NCBI GenBank assembly: GCA_947168325.1
Contig: CAMVLN010000047.1
Span: 1 to 10,508 of the forward strand
DNA length: 10,508 nt
Direction: 5' to 3'
DNA from: an uncultured Elusimicrobia bacterium
Lineage (GTDB): Bacteria; Elusimicrobiota; Endomicrobiia; Endomicrobiales; Endomicrobiaceae
Notes under the pieces: model-generated
What the model was told of the DNA's origin: nothing
Databases searched by the model: none
What the model saw: only the letters and a program-made list of their open reading frames with translations
Position numbers and translations under genes: made by a program
Shown: in pieces, positions 1 to 6,009 of the stretch
Numbering within the stretch: position 1 is the stretch's first letter
Layout: each line of letters starts with the position of its first letter

Positions 1-1
1 G

Positions 2-172
2 CAAAAAGGAACTATAGAAAATACTAACGGACTAATAATGGTAATGTTTTAAAAATAAACAAATTTTGATAGCATTACAAACGAACAAATTCAATAGGGC
101 AAAGATTGGATAAATAATAGACCAAAAAAATGGTTAAATTATTTCACTTAAAAGGATGTTTCCTTTTCCTAA
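2..172 (+). pseudogene. IS30-family transposase, 3'-end remnant
   Basis: Reading one frame from base 2 gives the C-terminal part of an IS30-type DDE transposase. It starts with KGTIENTNGLI, the family's conserved block around the catalytic Glu (usually ENTNGLIRQYFPK). TNFDSITNEQIQ and then INNRPKKWLNY follow, matching the family's usual NNRPRK-LGY-TP end. The frame is interrupted by stops at 50-52, 56-58, 95-97 and 149-151 and closes at 170-172. No frameshift is needed, so decay seems to have been by point mutation. The residues around the first two stops (F-stop-K-stop-TNF) align with the FPKKT part of intact family members. The 5' part lies outside the window. No terminal inverted repeat was identified. 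The identification rests on remembered family motifs, not a search. Confidence 0.8.
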
Positions 173-206
173 TAGCATTAGCAACTTGAATTCACAAACG
201 ACTAGA

Positions 207-235
207 TTGACTTTTCTTGTTTAAAATAATAGAAT
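207..235 (+). promoter_or_regulatory. Promoter for the tRNA gene
   Basis: A -35 TTGACT (207-212) and a -10 TAGAAT (230-235) are separated by 17 bases, close to the sigma-70 consensus. Initiation would fall near 242, leaving a leader of about 20 bases before the mature tRNA 5' end at 263, to be removed by RNase P. It lies just beyond the decayed transposase. Nothing else was recognised between 173 and 262. Confidence 0.6.
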
Positions 236-262
236 CAAAGTCGAGATTGTTTTATGCTTTTA

Positions 263-334
<72 letters not shown>

Positions 335-335
335 G

Positions 336-343
336 TTTTTTTT
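336..343 (+). terminator. T-tract directly after the tRNA
   Basis: Eight T residues begin two bases after the mature tRNA 3' end. They could release polymerase, with the tRNA acceptor/T arm as the upstream structure, or serve as a 3' processing signal. There is no separate dedicated hairpin. The same T-run leads into the -35 element of the next promoter. Confidence 0.3.
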
Positions 344-369
344 GAAAAGAACAATGAAACTGGTATGAT
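342..369 (+). promoter_or_regulatory. Promoter of the ceramide operon (extended -10)
   Basis: A -35 TTGAAA (342-347) is followed after 16 bases by TATGAT (364-369). A TG at 361-362 gives the extended -10 form TGGTATGAT. Transcription would start near 376, about 27 bases before the first gene's ATG at 403. It is the only promoter-like site seen upstream of the five closely spaced plus-strand genes, so it probably drives them all. Some read-through from the tRNA promoter is possible. Confidence 0.6.
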
Positions 370-402
370 ATGTAGGTGTTGGAAAGATAAAGACAGAAAA
401 GA

Positions 403-1449
403 ATGGAAAATAAAAGAGAACCTTTGTCAGTACATCCGTGTGTTCATATATCTATACCCAATAATAATCCGGCATTACGAATTCTTGTTACAGGGGCAAC
501 GGGGTTTGTTGGTAGTCATATAGTTGAAGAACTTGTCTCTAAAAATCATAGTGTTATAGCTACTGTTAGAAAAAACTCAAATCTTAGATGGATAAAAAAT
601 TTACCAGTTCAATTTGAAGATTGCTCTTTAAATGATGAACAGCAATTGTCTAGTATTGTTTCTAAAGTTGATATAATAGTTCATTGTGCAGGAGCTGTAA
701 GGACATTAAGTTGGGAAGAATACTATAAAACGAATGTTATAGGAACTCAAAAACTCGTTAAAGTAGCAATAAAAAATAAAAATAGTATCAAGAAATTTAT
801 TTATGTGTCTTCTCAGGCTGCAATGGGGCCAAGCAAAACTAAAAATCCAAGAAATTTAACAGAAAAGGAAAATCCAATTTCAAATTATGGTAAAAGCAAG
901 TTATTAGCTGAACAAGAAGTAAAAAAATTGAATGGAATTATTCCTTATACGATAATAAGACCAGCAGCTGTTTATGGACCAAGAGATAAAGATATTTTTA
1001 TTTTCTTTAATCTAGTTAAACATCATTTAAAACCAAAAACATATTCTAAAAGATATATTCAGTTAGTTTTTGTGAAAGATGTTGCAAAAATTATTTCATT
1101 AGCTTTAAATAATCCTAATACAAATAATAAAATATACTATCTTTGTGACGGAAATATTTATAGCTGGGAAGATGTAGCAACAACAATTGCAAGAACAAGT
1201 AGTGTAAAAACTATAACTATAATCTTGTTTGATTTTATTTTTAAACTTATTGCTTGTTTTTATGAAATTGTTGCTAAAATTATAAAAAAGCCTCAAGTTC
1301 TAAGCAAAGAAAAAATTGTAGAAATGTTGCAAACTTACTGGATAGCCGATAACACAGATATAATAAAAGATACAAATTTTAAGTTTGAAAAACTTGAAAA
1401 TGGTGCTAAAATAACATACAATTGGTATATAAATAACAGATGGTTTTAG
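403..1449 (+). CDS. NAD(P)-dependent epimerase/reductase, CerR-like (ceramide reductase candidate)
   Basis: A 348-residue extended short-chain dehydrogenase. The nucleotide-binding loop TGATGFVG is at residues 30-37. After it come the VRKNSNLRWI block typical of 3-beta-HSD-like members, HCAGAV (94-99), the catalytic-side Ser in YVSS (134-137), Tyr162/Lys166 (YGKSK) and RPAAVYGPRD (186-195). The C-terminal WYINNRWF end also suits this group. In Caulobacter a related enzyme, CerR, reduces the 3-keto group in ceramide synthesis. That role is inferred here from the two genes just downstream, because the fold alone also fits sterol, sugar or flavonoid substrates. Oddities are about 25 residues before the Rossmann strand and a hydrophobic stretch at about 270-294 that may hold the enzyme at the membrane. 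ATG 403 is the first start in an open frame bounded by a stop at 388. An A/G-rich AGAAAAG lies just before it. Confidence 0.8.
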   Translation: MENKREPLSVHPCVHISIPNNNPALRILVTGATGFVGSHIVEELVSKNHSVIATVRKNSNLRWIKNLPVQFEDCSLNDEQQLSSIVSKVDIIVHCAGAVRTLSWEEYYKTNVIGTQKLVKVAIKNKNSIKKFIYVSSQAAMGPSKTKNPRNLTEKENPISNYGKSKLLAEQEVKKLNGIIPYTIIRPAAVYGPRDKDIFIFFNLVKHHLKPKTYSKRYIQLVFVKDVAKIISLALNNPNTNNKIYYLCDGNIYSWEDVATTIARTSSVKTITIILFDFIFKLIACFYEIVAKIIKKPQVLSKEKIVEMLQTYWIADNTDIIKDTNFKFEKLENGAKITYNWYINNRWF

Positions 1450-1476
1450 TATAAATTACAATAGTCGGAGTTTTTT

Positions 1477-2808
1477 ATGTCAAACGATATTTTTGAGAAA
1501 TGTGAAAAGTTTACGGCAGTTAGAGATTTAAAAAATGCTGGTGTTTATCCATATTTTAAAAGAGTTGAAACCGTTCAAGGTCCTGTTGTTAAAATTGATG
1601 GAAAAGAAAAAATAGTTTTATGCTCAAATAACTATTTAGGTCTTGCAGATCATCCGAAAGTTATAGAAGGTGCTGTTTTGGCAGCAAAACAATATGGAAC
1701 ATCTTGTACAGGTTCAAGGTTTGTAAATGGGACAAACGACTTACATGAAAAAGTAGAAAGAAAGTTTGCAAAATTTGTTGGTAAAGAATCTGCAATTTTA
1801 TTTACTACAGGTCATCATTCAAATTTAGGTGCTATTTCATCATTAGTTGGAAAAGGTGAGTTTGTTATAACAGATAAACTTGACCATGCTTCAATTATAG
1901 ATGGTTGTAGACTTTCTTTTGGCGGAGAAATGTTAAGATTTAGACACAATGACATGGCTGATTTAGAAAGGCAACTTATAAAAGTTCAATCAAAAGAAAC
2001 ATCTGCTTTAATAGTTATTGATGGTGTATTTAGTATGGAAGGGGATATTGCAAAGTTTCCTGAAATATCGGCACTAGCAAAAAAGTATGGTGCAAGAGTT
2101 TATGTAGATGAAGCTCATTCTCTAGGTGTGCTTGGAGAAAATGGCAAAGGAACTGGAGAATATTTTAACATGCAACAAGAAGTAGATGTTTTAATGGCAA
2201 CTGCTTCAAAATCTCTTGCTTCTATTGGTGGTTTTATAGCAAGTAAAAATGAAGTTATAAATTATATAAAACATACAGCAAGATCTTTGATATTTACAGC
2301 ATCTTTACCTCCAGCATGTGTTGGGGCAATAGATGTTGCTTTAGATATTTTACAAGAAGAGCCTGAAAGAAGAGCAAAACTTTGGGAAAATACAAATAAA
2401 ATGAAGGAAGGTTTTTTGTCGTTAGGGTTTGATACAAGAACATCGGAAACTCCTATAATTCCTATAACTGTTGGGGAAGATATTAAAGCTTTTCAAATGT
2501 GCAGGATGTTATTTGATGAAGGTATATTTGCCTCTCCTATAGTTAGTCCTGCTGTTCCAGAAGGACAGGCCATAATCAGAACTAGCTATATGGCGACACA
2601 TACCGACGAACATCTTGAAAAAATTCTTGATAAATTTGAAAAAGTTGGTAAAGAGCTTGGAATTATTTCTGGTGGCAGTATTAGAAAGAAATTGGAAAAA
2701 TCATCAAACAATATATATAACAATAATAGGTGGAGCTTTTCTTTTTCAAATAATAAATTTGCAACTGCTACAAAAAAATGGCTTAAAAATTTATGGTTTT
2801 CAAAATAA
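1477..2808 (+). CDS. spt: Serine palmitoyltransferase-like alpha-oxoamine synthase
   Basis: A 443-residue fold-type I PLP enzyme that probably condenses L-serine with a long-chain acyl thioester to give 3-ketosphinganine, the committed step of sphingolipid synthesis. Visible features include GVYPYFKRVE (22-31), characteristic of bacterial Spt, then SNNYLGL (50-56) and GTSCTGSRFVNGT (74-86). LDHASI carries PLP-stacking His137, DEAH has Asp211/His214, and ATASK carries Schiff-base Lys245. The spacing of these residues parallels Sphingomonas Spt. Related alternatives are 2-amino-3-ketobutyrate CoA ligase and BioF; the N-terminal YPYF block, the HNDM motif and the neighbours favour Spt. The start has a good GGAG site (1467-1470) 6 bases upstream. 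The family usually ends near GKELGII (391-397). This protein continues about 46 residues with a Lys/Asn/Trp-rich tail. It stops one base before the next gene. Confidence 0.88.
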   Translation: MSNDIFEKCEKFTAVRDLKNAGVYPYFKRVETVQGPVVKIDGKEKIVLCSNNYLGLADHPKVIEGAVLAAKQYGTSCTGSRFVNGTNDLHEKVERKFAKFVGKESAILFTTGHHSNLGAISSLVGKGEFVITDKLDHASIIDGCRLSFGGEMLRFRHNDMADLERQLIKVQSKETSALIVIDGVFSMEGDIAKFPEISALAKKYGARVYVDEAHSLGVLGENGKGTGEYFNMQQEVDVLMATASKSLASIGGFIASKNEVINYIKHTARSLIFTASLPPACVGAIDVALDILQEEPERRAKLWENTNKMKEGFLSLGFDTRTSETPIIPITVGEDIKAFQMCRMLFDEGIFASPIVSPAVPEGQAIIRTSYMATHTDEHLEKILDKFEKVGKELGIISGGSIRKKLEKSSNNIYNNNRWSFSFSNNKFATATKKWLKNLWFSK

Positions 2809-2809
2809 T

Positions 2810-3922
2810 ATGTTTACTGTAAAAAAAATTGATTTTAAGCATGTCAATGAATTTATCAAATTATCTTACAAAGTTTATAAAAATAATTCTTATTGGGTTC
2901 CGCAACTAGATAGCGAAAATAAGAAGTTGTTATCCACCAGCAAAAATCCTTACTGGAAACATGCAAAAAAACAATTGTTTTTGGCTTATGATGAAAAAAA
3001 TAATATAGTTGGTCGAATTGCAGGAATTATAGATTATAATTACATAAAGTTTCAAGAGACAGAAATTGGATATTTTGGTTTTTTTGAATGTATAGATAAT
3101 GTTGAAGTAGCAAAACTGTTGTTTGAGGCTGTTAGAGAATGGTTAGCAGAAAATAATTTAAATAAAATGATAGGACCAATGAATCCTTCCACAAATGATG
3201 AAGTTGGCTTTTTATATGAAGGGTTTGATAGTTGCCCCAAACTTTTAATGCCATATACACATAAATATTATTTAGATTTAGTTCAAAAATGTGGACTTAA
3301 AAAAATCAAAGAACTTTATGCCTATAATATTCCAGTTGCATTAGATGATAGAATGCCAAGATTAAATAAAGCACTAAAGATAGTTCAAAAAAGAAATCCT
3401 AATATAACTTTAAAAACATTTGATAGAAAGAATTTTAAGAAAGAGCTTGAAGATATAATTGAAGTATATAATTCTGCTTGGGAAAAGAATTGGGGTTTTG
3501 TTCCTTGGACAAGGGAAGAATTTGAAAACATAGCAAAAGATTTGGTGTATTTGGCTGATCCTAATATTATAATGCTTGCATATGATAAAGATAAAATAAT
3601 AGGAATGCTTGTTGCTGTTCCAGATTATAATTATGTATTTAAAAAAATGAATGGAAAAATTTTTCCTTTTGGAATTTTTAAATTTTTATATTATAGAAGG
3701 AAAATTCAAGATTTAAGACTTATGATTATGGGTGTAAAAAAAGAATACAGACATAAGGGTATTGAAGCATATATGGCTTTAGAAGCTCTTATAAATTCTG
3801 TTAAAGGCGGTTATAAAAATTGTGAGCTATCGTGGATTTTAGATGATAACATAATGACTCAACGAACTGCTGAAATGATGGGGGGAACAATATATAAAAA
3901 ATATGCAGTTTATGAGAATTGA
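2810..3922 (+). CDS. GNAT-fold acyltransferase, bacterial ceramide synthase (bCerS) candidate
   Basis: A 370-residue protein of the double-GNAT YghO-like type. Its blocks are the N-terminal FIKLSYKVYKNNSYWVPQL (15-33), LFLAY then VGRIAGIID (56-75), GPMNPSTNDEVGFL (122-135) and LMPYTHKYY (146-154). The C-terminal half has WEKNWGFVPWTREEF (224-238), YRHKGIEAYM (313-322) as the acyl-CoA-binding turn, and ELSWILDDN (339-347). Known GNAT-fold bCerS enzymes N-acylate the sphingoid base. Position directly after spt (1-base gap) supports that role, but catalysis is not provable from sequence. ATG 2810 is chosen because homology begins there. The frame stays open upstream to about 2576 inside spt, but an earlier TTG at 2615 would add 65 residues unlike the family. 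The Shine-Dalgarno site is weak, suggesting translational coupling to spt. Confidence 0.78.
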   Translation: MFTVKKIDFKHVNEFIKLSYKVYKNNSYWVPQLDSENKKLLSTSKNPYWKHAKKQLFLAYDEKNNIVGRIAGIIDYNYIKFQETEIGYFGFFECIDNVEVAKLLFEAVREWLAENNLNKMIGPMNPSTNDEVGFLYEGFDSCPKLLMPYTHKYYLDLVQKCGLKKIKELYAYNIPVALDDRMPRLNKALKIVQKRNPNITLKTFDRKNFKKELEDIIEVYNSAWEKNWGFVPWTREEFENIAKDLVYLADPNIIMLAYDKDKIIGMLVAVPDYNYVFKKMNGKIFPFGIFKFLYYRRKIQDLRLMIMGVKKEYRHKGIEAYMALEALINSVKGGYKNCELSWILDDNIMTQRTAEMMGGTIYKKYAVYEN

Positions 3923-3925
3923 TTT

Positions 3926-4969
3926 ATGGATATTTTATATATACAAAAAGTTAGAGAAGAAAATAGACTACTGAATGAAAAAGAAATTAAAGAGAAGAAA
4001 ATTGTTTTAAAATCAAAACCACAAAATATTTTATTGATTTTAAACAATGTTTGTAATTTAAAGTGTATTATGTGTGAAGAATTTATGCCGCATAAATATA
4101 TTATTTCTGATACTTTATTTTATGATATAGTAAATAATATGAAATATTTCGATTCTTTTAGCTGTCAGGGTGGGGAACCATTAATATTTGATAAATTTAA
4201 TATTATTTTAGATAAAACAAAGAAGTTTCATACTCATTTAAATATTACAACTAACGGGATTTTATTAAATGAAAGTTTAATAGAAAAAATGTATGATATG
4301 AGTATTACATTACATGTTTCTATAGATGGATTTGATAAGAAAACTTATGAAAGTATTAGAGTTGGAGCATCTTTTGATGTGTTGAAGAAAAATTTACAAT
4401 TACTAAACTCTATAAAAAATAAGCAAGGATATAAACAATTAAGATATGAACTTTTTATGGTTCCACAAAAATTGAATTATACAAAAGTAGTTGATGCTGT
4501 TGATTTTGCAAAACAATATGGCTTTAGTGGAATTAGATTTTTACAAATTAGAGTGTATGCTAACAAAAATTGTTTGTTAAATAATGAAGAAAGTTTGTTT
4601 GTAAAAAAACAAATAATAGCATGTATGGAGAAGGTTAAAATTGAAGAATTAAATATAAATATAGATACAGACATTCCTTTAGATTACGATGATGAAAGAA
4701 CTAATTGTTTGAAAAATTATTTAATAAAAGATTTTAGAGATATTTGTGTTGCTCCGTGGAAAACAATATCAATTCAAAAATTTCAACAAGTTTCTATAGA
4801 TTGCTTATGTAATTTTAAAAAAGCAGATGTTGTGGAAACATTGGAAGATGCTTGGAATAGTCAATATATTCAAGATGTAAGAAAAGGTTTAGTAGCAAAT
4901 AAACCTTTTTCATCTTGTATGAATTGTTATAAAAATAGTTTGTTTAAAAATATAAGTGGAAAAAATTAA
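3926..4969 (+). CDS. Radical SAM protein with SPASM-like C-terminal cysteines
   Basis: A 347-residue radical SAM enzyme. The [4Fe-4S]-binding CxxxCxxC is C43/C47/C50 (CNLKCIMC), followed by the SAM-binding GGEP (82-85), ITTNG (107-111) and SIDG (132-135). The C-terminal part looks like a SPASM/Twitch domain: C274 in CVAPW, C293 and C295 in IDCLC, a TLEDAWNSQYIQDVRKG helix, and C331/C334 (CMNC). An auxiliary iron-sulfur cluster is therefore likely. The substrate is unknown. The family includes peptide, cofactor and sugar-modifying enzymes, and close types often sit in surface-polysaccharide or lipid clusters. It begins 3 bases after the GNAT gene and ends 1 base before rmlB, so it belongs to the same transcript. 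GAGAA (3914-3918) is a plausible ribosome-binding site. Modification of the ceramide head group or its sugar is a guess from position alone. Confidence 0.85.
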   Translation: MDILYIQKVREENRLLNEKEIKEKKIVLKSKPQNILLILNNVCNLKCIMCEEFMPHKYIISDTLFYDIVNNMKYFDSFSCQGGEPLIFDKFNIILDKTKKFHTHLNITTNGILLNESLIEKMYDMSITLHVSIDGFDKKTYESIRVGASFDVLKKNLQLLNSIKNKQGYKQLRYELFMVPQKLNYTKVVDAVDFAKQYGFSGIRFLQIRVYANKNCLLNNEESLFVKKQIIACMEKVKIEELNINIDTDIPLDYDDERTNCLKNYLIKDFRDICVAPWKTISIQKFQQVSIDCLCNFKKADVVETLEDAWNSQYIQDVRKGLVANKPFSSCMNCYKNSLFKNISGKN

Positions 4970-4970
4970 A

Positions 4971-5951
4971 ATGAAAAATATTTTAGTTACCGGTGGGGCA
5001 GGTTTTATAGGTAGCAACTTTATTAGATATATGCTTAATAAATATAAAGATTATAAAATTGTTAATCTTGATTTATTAACTTATGCCGGTAACATAAAAA
5101 GTTTATATGATATACAAGATAATCCAAACTATTTGTTTGTAAAAGGTGATATCGCTGATAACAAGTTAGTTGATGAAATAGTTTTAGAAAATGAAATAGA
5201 TGTTATAATAAATTTTGCAGCAGAATCTCATGTTGATAAAAGTATAACTAATCCAGATATATTCGTAAAAACAAATGTATTGGGAACACAGAATCTTTTA
5301 GAAGTTGCAAAAAAATATAAAATAAAAAAATATTTTCAAATATCAACAGATGAGGTTTATGGGTCATTAGGTAAAACTGGCTTTTTTACCGAAACAACCC
5401 CGCTTGCTCCTAATAGTCCATATTCAGCAAGTAAAGCAAGTGCAGATTTACTTGTTATGGCTTATCATCATACTTTTGGTTTGAATGTAAATATTACAAG
5501 ATGTTCAAACAATTATGGTCCATATCAGTTTCCTGAAAAATTAATTCCTTTATTTATTACAAATTTACTTAACAATAAAAAAGTTCCTTTATACGGTGAT
5601 GGTTTAAATATTAGAGATTGGCTTTTTGTAGAGGATCATTGTGTAGCAATTGATACTGTATTGCATAAAGGCAAAAACGGCAAAATATATAATGTTGGTG
5701 GAAATAACGAAAAAACTAACAGGTATATTACAGAAGTAATCTTAAAATATTTAGATAAAGATGAATCTTATGTTGAATATGTTCAAGATAGGTTAGGGCA
5801 TGATAGAAGATATGCAATAGATGCAACAAAAATCAAAAAAGAATTGAATTGGCAACCTACATATAAATTTGAAGATGCTATAATCAAAACTATTCAATGG
5901 TATATAAATAACAAATCTTGGTGGCAACCGCTACTGAAAAATAAAATTTAA
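4971..5951 (+). CDS. rmlB: dTDP-glucose 4,6-dehydratase
   Basis: A 326-residue extended SDR that converts dTDP-glucose to dTDP-4-keto-6-deoxyglucose, precursor of L-rhamnose and other deoxysugars. The NAD loop TGGAGFIGS is at 7-15 and the NLDLLTYAGN block at 32-41. FAAESHVDKS (82-91) and the catalytic Thr126-Asp127-Glu128 (STDEVYG) follow, then Tyr151/Lys155 (YSASK). NNYGPYQFPEKLIP (180-193), IRDWLFVEDH (214-223) and DRLGHDRRYAID (273-284) complete the family signature. Length is slightly below the usual 340-360. The frame also has a GTG at 4956, but the ATG at 4971 starts right at the conserved MKNILVTGG, with AGTGGA (4955-4960) as ribosome-binding site. rmlA, rmlC and rmlD are not in the window. 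It is the last gene of the operon, and no strong terminator was seen in the 58 bases after it. Confidence 0.93.
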   Translation: MKNILVTGGAGFIGSNFIRYMLNKYKDYKIVNLDLLTYAGNIKSLYDIQDNPNYLFVKGDIADNKLVDEIVLENEIDVIINFAAESHVDKSITNPDIFVKTNVLGTQNLLEVAKKYKIKKYFQISTDEVYGSLGKTGFFTETTPLAPNSPYSASKASADLLVMAYHHTFGLNVNITRCSNNYGPYQFPEKLIPLFITNLLNNKKVPLYGDGLNIRDWLFVEDHCVAIDTVLHKGKNGKIYNVGGNNEKTNRYITEVILKYLDKDESYVEYVQDRLGHDRRYAIDATKIKKELNWQPTYKFEDAIIKTIQWYINNKSWWQPLLKNKI

Positions 5952-6009
5952 AAAACATATAGTATCAATAATTAAAACAAAAAAAGTGTTTATAGAATTT
6001 TTAAATTTT

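Noticed and set aside
2..172. Stop-codon reassignment explaining the stops in the transposase frame
   Set aside because: Both TAA and TAG interrupt this frame, but each also ends intact genes elsewhere in the window at the expected lengths, so pseudogene decay is simpler.
1..262. Structured RNA such as tmRNA before the tRNA
   Set aside because: No tRNA-like end or tag-peptide frame was found, and the sequence reads as transposase codons up to 172.
1105..1296. Minus-strand open frame within the CerR-like gene
   Set aside because: It is an antisense shadow of a well-supported gene and has low-complexity, AT-driven composition.
2615..2809. Upstream TTG start that would extend the GNAT protein by 65 residues
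   Set aside because: Family similarity begins at the ATG at 2810, and the extension overlaps spt for nearly all its length; kept only as a low-interest finding.
3052..3240. Minus-strand open frame within the GNAT gene
   Set aside because: It lies antisense to the conserved GPMNPSTNDEVGF block and has no start signal or known domain.
4477..4674. Minus-strand open frame within the radical SAM gene
   Set aside because: It is antisense to a real gene and lacks any motif.
4956..4970. GTG start for rmlB
   Set aside because: The ATG at 4971 begins exactly at the conserved MKNILVTGG, and the GTG itself forms part of the ribosome-binding sequence.
5952..6009. Bidirectional terminator between rmlB and mfd
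   Set aside because: Only A/T runs and A-T pairings are present; no hairpin with a convincing stem could be drawn.
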